The notes below the pieces were generated by a model. That model saw only the letters and a program-made list of their open reading frames with translations. It was not told the DNA's origin and searched no databases. A DNA stretch of 64,000 nt, from NCBI RefSeq assembly GCF_029852145.1, contig NC_079974.1, forward strand, positions 13,083,041-13,147,040, in the 5' to 3' direction. The first letter of the stretch is position 1. Each line of letters opens with the position of its first letter. This document shows positions 1 to 14,409 of this stretch, piece after piece. Position numbers and translations under genes: made by a program. This DNA is from Microplitis mediator. Lineage: Eukaryota > Arthropoda > Insecta > Hymenoptera > Braconidae.

Positions 1-3000
1 CATGAACTTGATCGTGGTGACCATCATGAACATGATCATGGTCACAATCATTAACATCATGACCATGATCATGGCGACCATCATGACCATGATCATTGTA
101 ACCATCATGACTATGATCATGGTGACCATTATGACCATGATCATGGTGACCATTATGACCATGATCATGGTGACCATTATGACCATGGTCATGGTCACTA
201 TCATGACCATGATTATGATCACTATCATGACCATGATCATGGTCACTATCATGAACATGATCATGGTCACAATCATTAACATCATGACCATGATCCCGGT
301 GACCATTATGACCATGATCATGGTCACTATCATGACCATGATTATGGTCGATATCATGACTATCATGTCCACGATCATGGTGATCATTATGACCAATTTC
401 ATGGTGACCATCATGATCGAGATCGTGGTGACTATCATGACTATGATTATGGTGACCATCATGACCATGATTATGGTGACCATCATGACCATGATCATGG
501 TCACTATCATGACCATCATGTTCAAGATCATGGTGATCATTATGACCAATTTCGTGGTGACCATCATGATCAAGATCATGGTGACTATCATGACTATGAT
601 CATGGTGACCATCATGACCATGATCATGGTGACCATTATGACCATGATCATGTTGACCATCATGACCATGATCATGGTGACCGTTATGACAATGATCATG
701 GTCACTATCATGACCATCATGTCCAAGATCATGGTGATCATTATGACCAATTTCATGGTGACCATTATGACTATGATCAAGTGACCATTATGACCATGAT
801 CATGGTGACCATCATGACCATGATCATGGTGATCATTATGACCAATTTCATGTTGACCATTATGATCGAGATCATGGTGACTATCATGACTATGATCATG
901 GTGACCATCATGACCATGATCATGATGAACATTATGACCATGATCATGGTCACTATCATGACCATGATCATAGTCACTATCATGAACATGATCATGGTCA
1001 CAATCATTAACATCATGACCATGATCATGGTGACCATCATGACCATGATCATGGTGAACATCATGACCATCATCATGGTCACTATCATGACCATCATGAC
1101 CATGATCATAGTGACCATCATGACCATGATCATGGTGATCATTATGACCAATTTCATGGTGACCATCATGATCGAGATCATGGTGACTATCATGACTATG
1201 ATCATGGTGACCATCATGACCATGATCATGATGACCATTATGACCATGATCATGGTCACTATCATGAACATGATCGTGGTGACCATAATGAACATGATCA
1301 TGGTCACAATCATTACTATCATGACCATAATCATCGAGACCATCATGATCATGATCATGGTGACCATCATGACCATGATCATAGTGAACATCATGACCAT
1401 CATCATGGTGAACATCATGACCATCATCATGGTCACTATCATGACCATCATGACCATGATCATAGTGACCATCATGACCATGATTATGGTGACCATCATG
1501 ACCATGATCATGATGACCATCATGACCATGATTATGGGGACCATTATGACCAATTTCATAGTGACCATCATGATCGAGATCATGGTGACTATCATGACTA
1601 TGATCATGGTGACCATCATGACCACGATCATGGTGACCATTATGACCATGATCATGGTCACTATCATGACCATCATGACCATGATCATAGTGACCACCAT
1701 GACCATGATCATAGTGACCATCATGACCATGATTATGCTGACCATCATGACAATGATCATGGTCACTATCATGACCATGATCGTAGTGACCATCATGTCC
1801 AAGATCATGGTGATCATTATGACCAATTTCATGGTGACCATTATGACTATGATCAAGTGACCATTACGACCATGATCATGGTGACAATCGTGAACATGAT
1901 CATTTTGACCATCATGTTCGAAATTATGGTGACTATCATGACTATGATCATGGTGACCATCATGACCATGATCATGGTGACTATTTTGACCATGATCATG
2001 GTCACTATCATGAACATGATCGTGGTGACCATCATGAACATGATCATGGTCACAATCATTACCATCATGACCATGATCATGGTGACCATCATGACCATGA
2101 TCATGCTGATCATCATGACAATGATCATGAGCACTATCATGACCATCATGTCCAACATCATGGTGATCATTATTACCAATTTCATGGTGACTATCATGAC
2201 TATGATCATGGTGACCATCATGACCATGATCATGGTGACCATTTTGACCATGATCATGGTCACTATCATGAACATGATCGTGGTGACCATCATGAACATG
2301 ATCATGGTCACAATCATTACCATCATGACCATGATCATGGTGACCATCATGACCATGATCATGCTGATCATCATGACAATGATCATGAACACTATCATGA
2401 CCATCATGTCCAACATCATGGTGATCATTATTACCAATTTCATGGTGACTATCATGACTATGATCATGGTGACCATCATGACCATGATCATGATGACCAT
2501 CATGACCACGATCATGGTCACTATCATGACCATGATCGTAGTGACCATCATGAACCTGATCATGGTCACTATCATGAACATGATCGTGGTGACCATCATG
2601 AATATGATCATGGTCACAATCATCAACATCATGACCATGATCATGGTGACCATCATGACCATGATCATGGTGACCATTATGACCATGATCATGGTCACTA
2701 TCATGACCATGATTATGATCACTATCATGACCATGATCATAGTCACTATCATGAACATGATCATGGTCACAATCATTAACATCATGACCATGATCATGGT
2801 GACCATCATGACCATGATCATAGTGACCATCATGACCACAATCATGGCGACCATCATGACCATGATCATTGTAACCATCATGACTATGATCATGGTGACC
2901 ATTATGACCATGATTATGGTGACCATCATGACCATGATCATGGTCACTATCATGACCATGATTATGATCACTATCATAACCATGATCATAGTCACTATCA

Positions 3001-6000
3001 TGAACATGATCATGGTCACAATCATTAACATCATGACCACGATCATGGTGACCATCATGACCATGATCATGGCGACCATCATGACCATGATCATTGTAAC
3101 CATCATGACTATGATCATGGTGACCATTATGACCATGATTATGGTCACTATCATGACCATCATGTCCAAGATCATGGTGATCATTATGACCAATTTCATG
3201 GTGACCATCATGATCGAGATCGTGGTGACTATCAAGACTATGATTATCGTGACCATCATGACCATGATCATGGTGACCATCATGACCATGATCATGGTCA
3301 CTATCATGACCATAATGTTCAAGATCATGGTGATCATTATGACCAATTTCATGGTGACCATCATGATCACGATCATGGTGACTATCATGACTATGATCAG
3401 GGTGACCATCATGACCATGATCATAGTGACCATTATGACCATGATCATGTTGACGATCATGATCGAGATCATGGTGACTATCAACACTATGATCATGGTG
3501 ACCATCATGACCTGATCATGATGACCATTATGACCATGATCATGGTCACTATCATGAACATGATCGTGGTGACCATCATGAACATGGTCATGGTCACAAT
3601 CATTACTATTATGACCATAATCATGGAGACCATCATGATCATGATCATGGTGACCATTATTACCATGATCATGGTCACTATCATGACCATCATGACCATG
3701 ATCATAGTGACCATCATGACAATGATCATGGTCACTATCATGACCATCATGTCCAAGATCATGGTGATCATTATGACCATGATCATGGTGACCATAATGA
3801 CTATGATCATGGTCACTATCATGACCATCATGTCCAAGATCATGGTGACTATCATGACCATGATCATGGTTACCATCATGACCATGATCATGGTGACCAT
3901 CATGACCATGATAATGGTCACCACCGCGACCATCATGACCATGATTATGGTCACTATCATTACCATCATGACCATGATCATAGTTATCATTATGATCATT
4001 TCCATCGTGACCATTTTGACCATGATCGAAGTGAACATCACGACCATGATCATGGTCACTATCATGACCATGATTATGATCACTATCATAACCATGATCA
4101 TAGTCACTATCATGAACATGATTATGGTCACAATCATTAACATCATGACCACGATCATGGTGACCATCATGACCATGATCATGGTGACCATCATGACCAT
4201 GATCATTGTAACCATCATGACTATGATCATGGTGACCATTATGACCATGATTATGGTGACCATCATGACCATGATCATGGTGACCATTATGACCATGATT
4301 ATGGTCACTATCATGACCATCATGTCCAAGATCATGGTGATCATTATGACCAATTTCATGGTGACCATCATGATCGAGATCGTGGTGACTATCAAGACTA
4401 TGATTATCGTGACCATCATGACCATGATCATGGTGACCATAATGACTATGATCATGGTCACTATCATGACCATCATGTTCAAGATCATGGTGACTATCAT
4501 GACCATGATCATGGTTACCATCATGACCATGATCATGGTGACCATCATGACCGTGAAAATGGTCACCACCGCGACTATCATGACCATGCTTATGGTCACT
4601 ATCATTACCATCATGACCATGATCATAGTTATCATTATGATCATTTCCATCGTGACCATTTTGACCATGATCGAAGTGAACATCACGACCATGATCATGG
4701 TCACTATCATGACCATGATTATGATCACTATCATAACCATGATCATAGTCACTATCATGAACATGATCATGGTCACAATCATTAACACCATGACCACGAT
4801 CATGGTGACCATCATGACCATGATCATGGCGACCATCATGACCATGATCATTGTAACCATCATGACTATGATCATGGTGACCATTATGACCATGATTATG
4901 GTGACCATCATGACCATGATCATGGTGACCATTATGACCATGATTATGGTCACTATCATGACCATCATGTCCAAGATCATGGTGATCATTATGACCAATT
5001 TCATGGTGACCATCATGATCGAGATCGTGGTGACTATCAAGACTATGATTATCGTGACCATCATGACCATGATCATGGTGACCATCATGACCATGATCAT
5101 GGTCACTATCATGACCAAAATGTTCAAGATCATGGTGATCATTATGACCAATTTCATGGTGACCATCATGATCAAGATCATGGTGACTATCATGACTATG
5201 ATAATGGTGACCATCATGACCATGATCATGGTGACCATTATGACCATGATCATGTTGACGATCATGATCGAGATCATGGTGACTATCAACACTATGATCA
5301 TGGTGACCATCATGACCTGATCATGATGACCATTATGACCATGATCATGATCACTATCATGAACATGATCGTGGTGACCATCATGAACATGGTCATGGTC
5401 ACAATCATTACTATTATGACCATAATCATGGAGACCATCATGATCATGATCATGGTGACCATTATTACCATGATCATGGTCACTATCATGACCATCATGA
5501 CCATGATCATAGTGACCATCATGACCATGATCATGGTGACCATCATGACCATGATTATGCTGACCATCATGACAATGATCATGGTCACTATCATGACCGT
5601 CATGATCAAGATCATGGTGATCATTATGACCATGATCATGGTGACCATAATGACTATGATCATGGTCACTATCATGACCATCATGTCCAAGATCATGGTG
5701 ACTATCATGACCATGATCATGGTTACCATCATGACCATGATCATGGTGACCATCATAACCATGATAATAGTCACTATCATGACCATGATCATAGTGACCA
5801 TCATGGCAATGATCATGCTGACCATCATGACAATGATCATGGTCACTATCATGACCATCATGACCATGATCATAGTGACCATCATGGCCATGATCATGCC
5901 GACCATCATGGCAATGATCATAGTCTCTATCATGTCCATCATGTCCAAGATCATGGTGATCATTATGACCAATTTCATGGTGACCATTATGACTACGATC

Positions 6001-9000
6001 ATAGTGACCATCATGACCATGATCATAGTCACTATCATGACCATCATGACCATGGTCATGGTCACCGTCAAGACCATGATCGTGGTGACCATCAAGACCA
6101 TGATTATGGTGACCATCATGACCATGATCATGGTGACCATCATGGCAATGATCATGGTCTCTATCATGTCCATCATGTCCAAGATCATGGTGATCATTAT
6201 GACCAATTTCATGGTGACCATTATGACTATGATCATAGTGACCATCATGACCATGATCATGGTGACAATCATGACCATTATCATAGTGACCATCATGACC
6301 ATGATCATGGTGACCATCATGACCATGATTATGCTGACCATCATGATAATGATCATGGTCACTATCATGACCATCATGTCCAAGATCATAGTGATTATTA
6401 TGACCATGACCATGGTGATTATCATGACCATGATCATGGTGACCATTATGACCATGATCATGATGACCATCTTGATCAAGATCATGGTGATCATCATGAC
6501 CAATTCCATAGTGACCACCATGATCGAGATCATGGTGACTATCATTACTATGATCATGGTGACCATCATGACCATGATCATGATGACCATCGTGACCATG
6601 ATCATGGTCACTATCATGACCATGATCGTAGTGAGCATCATGAACATGATTATGCTGACCACCATGACAATGATCATGCTGACCATCATGACAATGATCA
6701 TGGTCACTATCATGACCATCATGTCCAAGATCATGGTGACTATCATGACCATGATCATGGTGACCATCATGACCATGATCATGGTGACCATCATGACCAT
6801 GATAATGGTCACTATCATTACCATCATGAACATGATCATGCTGACCATCATGACCATGATCATGGTGACCATCATGACCATGATCATGCTGACCATCATG
6901 ACAATGATCATGGTCACTATCATGACCATCATGTCCAACATCATGGTGATCATTATGACCAATTTCATGGCGACCATTATGACTATGATCAAGTGACCAT
7001 TATGACCATGATCATGTTGACCATCATGACCATGATCATGGTGATCATTATGACCAATTTCATAGTGACCACCATGATCGAGATCATGGTGACTATCATG
7101 ACTATGATCATGGTGACCATCATGACCATGATCATGATGACCATCACGACCATGATCATGGTCACTATCATGACCATGATCGTAGTGAGCATCATGAACA
7201 TGATCATGGTCACAATCTTAACCATCATAACCATGATCATAGTGACCATCATGACCATGATCATGGTGATCATCATGACCGTGATAATGGTCACCATCAC
7301 GACCATCATGACCATAATTATGGTCACTATCATTTTCATCATGACCATGATCATAGTTATCATTATGACCATTTCCATCGTGACCATTTTGACCATGATC
7401 GAAGTGAACATCACGACCATGATCATGGTCACTATCATGACTATGATCGTGGTGACCATCATGACAATGATCATGGTCACTATCATGACCATCATGACCA
7501 TGATCATAGTGACCATCATGGCCATGATCATGCTGACCATCATGGCAATGATCATGGTCTCTATCATGTCCATCATGTCCAAGATCATGGTGATCATTAT
7601 GACCAATTTCATGGTGACCATTATGACTATGATCATAGTGACCATCATGACCATGGTCATAGTGACAATCATGACCATGATCATGGTGACCATCATGACC
7701 ATGATCATCGGGACCATTATGACCAATTTCATGGTGACCATCATGATCGAGATCATGGTGACTATCATGACTATGATCATGGTGACCATCATGAACATGA
7801 TCATGGTGACCATCATGACCATGATCATAGTCACTATCATGACCATCGTGACCATTATCATAGTGACCATCATGACCATGATCATGGTGACCATCATAAA
7901 CATGATCATCGTGACCATTATGCCCATGATCATGGTCACTATCATGACCATGATCGTGGTGACCATCACGAACATGATCATGGTCACTATCATGACAATC
8001 ATGACCATGATCATAGTGACCATGGTGACCATGATCATGGTGACCATCATGACCATGATCATGGTGACCATCATAACCATGATCATGGTCACTATCATTA
8101 CCATCATGACCATGATCATAGTGACCATCACGACCATGATCATGGTGACCATCATGACCATGATCATGGTCACTATCATGACCATCATGTCCAAGATCAT
8201 GGTGATCATTATGACCATGATCATGGTGATCATCATGACCGTGATAATGGTCACCATCGCGACCATCATGACCATGATCGTATTGACCATCATGAACATG
8301 ATCATGGTCACAATCATAACCATCATGATTATGATCATGATGACCATCATGACCATGATCATGGTGACCATAATGATCATGATCATGGTCACTATCATGA
8401 CCATGATCGTAGTGACCATCATGACCATGATTATGGTCACTATCATTACCATCATGACCATGATCTTAGTTATCATTATGACCATTTTCATCGTGAACAT
8501 CACGACCATGATCATGGTGACCATCTTTACCATAATCACGGTGACCATTATGTCCATCATGCCCATGGTCATGTTGACCATCATAAACATGATCATCGTG
8601 ACCATTATGCCCATGATCATGGTCACTATCATGACCATGATCGTGGTGACCATCACGAACATGATCATGGTCACTATCATGACCATCATGAACATGATCA
8701 TAGTGACCATCATTACTATGATTATGCTGACCATCATGACAATGATAATGGTCACTATCACTACCATGATCATGGTGACCATCATGAACATGATCATGGT
8801 CACTATCATGACAATCATGACCATGATCATAGTGACCATGGTGACCATGATCATGGTGACCATCATGACCATGATCATGGTGACCATCATAACCATGATC
8901 ATGGTCACTATCATGACCATCATGACCATGATCATAGTGACCATCACGACCATGATCATGGTGACCATTATGACCATGATCATGGTGACCATCATGACCA

Positions 9001-9130
9001 TGATCATGGTCACTATCATGACCATCATGTCCAAGATCATGGTGATCATTATGACCAATTTCATGGTGACCATTATGACTATGATCAAGTGACCATTATG
9101 ACCATGATCAATGACAATCGTAAACATGAT
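1..9130. repeat. 9.1 kb palindromic minisatellite (about 24 bp units)
   Basis: The block is built of variants of a unit near gaccatcatgaccatgat plus catggt, 21 to 24 bp long, truncated by the left window edge. Units contain the 16 bp perfect palindrome GACCATGATCATGGTC, so both strands look alike. Because units are multiples of 3 and lack stops, three frames stay open for long stretches (Met/Ile/Thr/Val-rich on both strands, with a His/Asp-rich frame broken by TAA at about 57). Frame changes fall at recurrent variant units, for example near 777, 1855, 6985 and 9085 (gatcaagtgacc) and near 3511 and 5316 (cctgatcatgatg). No splice pattern, codon bias or domain supports a gene. I read all the long frames here as repeat artefacts. 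Confidence 0.93.
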
Positions 9131-10300
9131 CATGTTGATCTTTTTCCGACTTTTAAGGTGGCGAAAACACGATTCTCTAACTTTCGTCCTAATTATCGGA
9201 AATGAGTCGGACTTAGCTCAGAACGCTTACATTGATGCCCAGAGTGTATATTTACCAATTTGGAGATTTTTCGAAAAACTTGGTTTTTTCGACTTTTGAG
9301 GTGGCGATAACGCGATTTCCTAACTTTCGTCCTAATTATCGGAAATGAATCGGACCAAGCTCAGAACGCTTATTTTGACGCCCAGAGTGAATATATACCA
9401 ATTGGGAGATTTTTCTGAAAACTTGGTTTTTTCAACTTTTGAGGTAGCAAAAACGCGATTTTCTAACTTTCGTCCTAATTATCGGAAATACGTCGGACTA
9501 AGCTCAGAACGCATATATTGATGCCCAGAGTGTATATTCACCAATTCGGAGATTTTTCGAAAAACTTGGTATTTTCGACTTTTGAGGTGGCGAAAACGCG
9601 ATTTTTTAGCTTTCGTCCTATTTATCGGAAATAAGTCGGACCTAGCTCGGAACTCTTAATTTGATGCGTTGAGTCCATATTCACCACTTTCGAGATTTTT
9701 CTAAAAACTCGGTTTTTTCGACTTTAGAGGTGGTGAAAACGCGTTTTTCTAACTTTCGTCCAAATTATCGGAAATGAGTTGGATTTAGCTGAGAACGCTT
9801 ACATTGATGCCCGGATTGTATATTTACCAATTCGGAGATTTTTCGAAAAACTTGGTTTTTTCGACTTTTGAGGTGGCGATAACGCGATTCTCTAACTTTC
9901 GTCCTAATTATCGGAAATGAATCGGACCAAGCTCAGAACGCTTATTTTGACGCCCAGAGTGAATATATACCAATTGGGAGATTTTTCTGAAAACTTGGTT
10001 TTTTCGACTGTTGAGGTGGCGAAATCGCGGTTTTCTAACTTCTCTCCTCATAATCGGAGATAAGTCGGACCAATCTCAAAACGCTTATTTTTATGCTCAG
10101 AGTGTATATTTACCCATTGGGAGATTTTTCTAAAAACTTGGTTTTCTCGACTTCTGAGGGGGCAAATACGCGATTTCCTAACTTTCGTCCTAATCATCGG
10201 AAATGAGTCGGACTAAGCTCAGAACGCTTATTTTGGTGTGTAGAGACGATCTTTACCAGTTTGGAAAATTTTCTAAAACGCTGGTTCTTTCGACTTTTGG
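9131..10300. repeat. 143 bp tandem repeat, about 8 copies
   Basis: The motif ttcgacttttgaggtggcg recurs near 9143, 9288, 9430, 9573, 9716, 9860, 10003 and 10147, giving a period of about 143 bp. Each unit also carries tttcgtcctaattatcgg and gctcagaacgctta. Copies differ by scattered substitutions. No coding capacity is visible. The last unit, near 10285, grades into the composite repeat to its right and shares the cagaacgctta-like segment with it. Confidence 0.88.
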
Positions 10301-12060
10301 CTGGCAAGTTACCAGCTGTCCGTAAGTTACCATCAGCTGGTAAGTTACTGAAACCTTGTCAGACAGAGCTAGAACGCTTAATTCTATGTATTGAGGCCAT
10401 GTTATGGAGGCACGCGAAATTGATAAATCACTAGTCACCCTGTTTTACCGGTGACACTATTTACTGACTACCCCGTTAGATTGAGCGCCACTAAGTTATC
10501 ACCTGTTGGTAACTTACCACCTGTCGGTAACTTACCACCTGTCGGTGAATTACTACCTGTCGGTAACTTACCACCTGTCGGTGAGTTACTACCTGCTGGT
10601 AACTCACCACCTGTCAGTGAGTTACTACCTGTTGGTAACTTACTACCTGTCGGTAAGTGACCAGCAGTAACTCGGTTTTTACGACTCTTCAGCTGGCAGT
10701 AACACGGTATTGTAATTTTCGTAGCAAATCTCGGAATGTCTTCGGACAGAGCTCTGAACGCTCATTTCGATGAATTACGCACAACCATATTATAGAGGCA
10801 CGCAGCGTTAAAGATTACTACCATTAGCTTTTACCATCCGCTAGCAAGTCACCGACTACCCTGATTTACCGGCTATACTGTTTACCGACTATCCTGTTTT
10901 ACTGACCGCCAGTAAGCTAACACCTGTTAGTAAATTACCACCAGTCGGTACATTACTACCAGTCGGTAAGTTACCATCAGTTGGTAAGTGACAATCAGTC
11001 AGTTTGTTAACATCAGTCGGTAAGTTACCAGCAGTCACTCGGTTTTTTCCGATTTTCCAGGTGGCAGAAACACGATATTGTAATTTTCGTCACAAATCTC
11101 GGATTGTCGTCGGACAGAGCTCTGAACGCTCACTTCGATGTATCACGCGCAACCATATTATAGAGGCACACAGCGTTAAAAAATTTCTAGGCTCTCTTTT
11201 TTACCGACCACTGGCAAGTCACCGACTACCCTGATTTACCGGCTACACTGTTTACTGGCTACCCTGTTTAACCGACAGCTAGTAAGCTAACGCCAGTCGG
11301 TAAGTTACCACCAGCCGGTAAGTTATCATCAGTCAGTAAGTGGCAACCAGTCAGTTCGTTGACATCAGTGAGTAACTTCCCAGCTGTCGGGAAGTTACCA
11401 TCAGTCGTTAAGTGACAACCAGTCAGTTTGTTGACATCAGTGAGTAACTTCCCAGCTGTCGGTGAGATACCATCAGTCGGTAACTTACCACCTGTCAGTA
11501 AATTACTACCAGTCGGTAAGTTACCACTAGTCGGTAGGTTACCACCTGTCAGTGAGTTACCACCTGTCAGTAAGTTACTACCTGTCGGTAACTCACCACC
11601 TGTCAGTGAGTGACTACCTGTTGGTAACTTAACACCTGTCAGTGAGTTACTACCTGTCGGTGAGTGACCACCTGTTCGGTAAATGACCACCTGTCGGTAA
11701 GTGACCAGCAGTAACTCGGTCTTTTCGACTTTTCAGCTGGCAGAAACACGATATTGCAATTTTCGTCAGAAATCTCGGATTGTCATCGGACAGAGCTCTA
11801 AACATTCACGTCGATGTATTACGCGCAACCATTTTATAGAGGCACTAGGCTTTGAAAAATTACTACGTAATCTCTTTTACCGACCACTGGCAAGTCGGCG
11901 AATACCCTGATTTATCGGCTATACTGTTTACTGGCTACCCTGTTTTACCGACCGTTAGTAAGCTAACACCAGTCAGTAAATTACCACTAGTCAGTAAGTT
12001 ACCACCAGTCTGTAAGGTACTACCACGAAATGGTCAAACTCGATTATTTTTTGACGCCGA
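10300..12060. repeat. Composite repeat with GGTAASTTACC palindromic minisatellite
   Basis: Four longer segments (starting near 10285, 10672, 11040 and 11716) each carry a Tcagctggcag-like box, a cggacagagctctgaacgct-like box and cctgttttaccgac-like text. Between them lie runs of 18 bp units of the type ggtaacttaccacctgtc, densest at 10500-10660, 10917-11030, 11280-11710 and 11960-12020. GGTAACTTACC and GGTAAGTTACC are near-perfect palindromes. Open frames on both strands here simply reflect the 18 bp period. No gene is supported. Confidence 0.85.
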
Positions 12061-12135
12061 ATGATTAATAATGGAGATTAAGTCCATCATGGACTGTCCT
12101 AGTGTCAAAGGACCCATGCTAGGGGTCAGACAGCG
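12061..12135. other. Short non-repetitive junction
   Basis: These 75 bp between the palindromic minisatellite and the first 332 bp satellite monomer match neither repeat. I see no gene or regulatory signal in them. Confidence 0.5.
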
Positions 12136-14409
12136 CTCATCGCGTACTTTTTAAACAACTGACTACTCATACTACTACGAGTTGGCGTTGAAAAATATTG
12201 TTATTTTTAGTCAAATACCATACAGGTATATGGCGGCGGATACTTTGCAAAGTAAAATCACACGAATTTTTGCCAATCACTTGTACTTTGTGTCATTTTT
12301 TGTCATTCATAAATTTTTTCCTTTTTTGTTGATTAATCTGACATGGTTGGCTCTTATATCATATTTTTGTCTCTTAAGTTTACCACAATAACTTGAGTTT
12401 GTGACAATGTGTCATTTTTTGTCATCTATAAATATTTTTTTCTTTAAATGTTTAATCTGACATGGTTGTCTCACACATTTAATTTTTTTATGTCAAGTTT
12501 ACCACCATAACTTAAGTATTTTAACTATGTGCTATTATATTGAGTAGTTTTTGTCCTACGCACAATAACAGATAAAATTATAAGCATTTTTATGCGATCT
12601 TTTCAAACAACCGACTACTTGTATTAGTACGAGCCGGCGTTGAAAAGAATTGTTATTTTCAGTCGATAACCATACAAGTATATGGCGGCAGATAGTTTGC
12701 AAAGTACTATGACACAAATTTTTGCCGATTACTTGGACTTTGTGTCATTTTTCGTCATCGATGAATATTTTTTTGTTTAAATTTTTAATCTGACATGGTT
12801 GTCTCATCTATTTTATTTTTGGTTCTCAAGTTTACCACCATCACTTAAGGTTTTCGACTATGTGCCATTATATTTAGTAGTTTGTTTCTTACGTACGATG
12901 ACATGTAAAATCGTAATCATTCATTTGCGTAGGTTTTGAACAACCGACTATTATACTAGTACGAGTTGGCGATAAAAAGAATTGTAATTTTTAGACAATT
13001 ACCATACAAGTATATGGCAGCTGATACTTTGCAAAGAACTATTACAAAAATTTTCGCCAATCGCTTGTACTTGGTGTCATTTTTTGACATCTATAAATTT
13101 TTCCTTTTTTTTTTCTTAATCTGTTGTCTGGTTGTCTCACAAATTTTAATTTAAAATCTTAATTTCACTACCATAACTTAAGTTTTTTGACAATGTGCCA
13201 TGAAATTTAGTAGATTTTGTCTTACGTACAATGACAGATAAAATCATAAGCTTTTTAATGCGTAGTTTTTGAACATCCGACTACTCTTACTAGTACGAGT
13301 TGGCGTTAAAAAGGAATTGTTATTTTCAGTCAATCACCATACAAGTATATGGCGGCGGATAGTTTGCAAAGTACGATGACACAAATTTTTGCCGATCACT
13401 TGGACTTTGTGTCATTTGACATTTATAAATGTTTTTTTTTTTAAATGTTTAATCTGCCATGGTTGTCTCATATATTATATTTCTGTCTCTCAAGTGTACC
13501 ACCATAGGTTGAGTTTTTTAACTATGTGCAATTATATTGAGTAGTTTTCATCGTATGTACGTTAACATGTAAAATCGTAATCTTTTATTTGCGTTCTTTT
13601 CAAACAACCGACTACTCATACTAGTAAGAGCCGGCGTTAGAAAGAATTGTCAATTTCAGTCAATAACCATACAAGTATATGGCGGCGGATAGTTTGCAAA
13701 GTACTATGACACAAATTTTTGCCAAACACTTGTACTTTGTGTCGTTTTTTGACATTCATAAATTTTTTCCTTTTTTGTTTCTTAATCTGACTAGGTTGTC
13801 TCTTATATTATATTTTTGTCTCTTAAGTTTACCACAATAACTTGAGATTTTTGACTATGTGTCATTTTTTGTCATCTATAAATATTTTTTTCTTTAAATT
13901 TTTAATCTGACAGGGTTGTCTCATATATTTTATTTTTGTTGCTCAAGTTTACCACCATAGCTTAAGTTTTTCACCCATGTGCGATTACATTTAGTAGTTT
14001 TCGTCTTATGTACGTTAACATGTAAAATCTTAATCATTTATTTGCGTACTTATTAAACCACCCACTACTCATACTAGTCCGAGCCGGCATTGAAAAGAAT
14101 GGTTATTTTCAGTCAATAACCATACAAGTATATGGCGGCGGATAGTTTGCAAAGTACTATCACACAAATTTTTGCCAATCACTTGTACTTTGTGTCATTT
14201 TGTAACATCAATAGATTTTTCCTTTTTTTTCTTAATCTGACATGGTTGTCTCACAAATTTTTAATTTAAAATCTTAATTTTACCACCATAACTTAAGTAT
14301 TTTGACAATGTGCCATGAAATTTAGTAGTTTTTGTCTTACGTACAATAACAGATAAAATCATAAGCTTTTTAATGCGTTCTTTTTGAAAAGCCGACTACT
14401 CATACTGAT

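Noticed and set aside
2..9133. Long Met/Ile/Thr/Val-rich reading frames on both strands
   Set aside because: They are produced by a tandem repeat whose period is a multiple of 3. The frames are complementary, change register at repeat variants, and show no domain or splice signals.
10253..12064. Short frames such as 10451-10660, 11268-11690 and 11428-11613
   Set aside because: They consist of six-residue repeats from the 18 bp palindromic minisatellite, on both strands.
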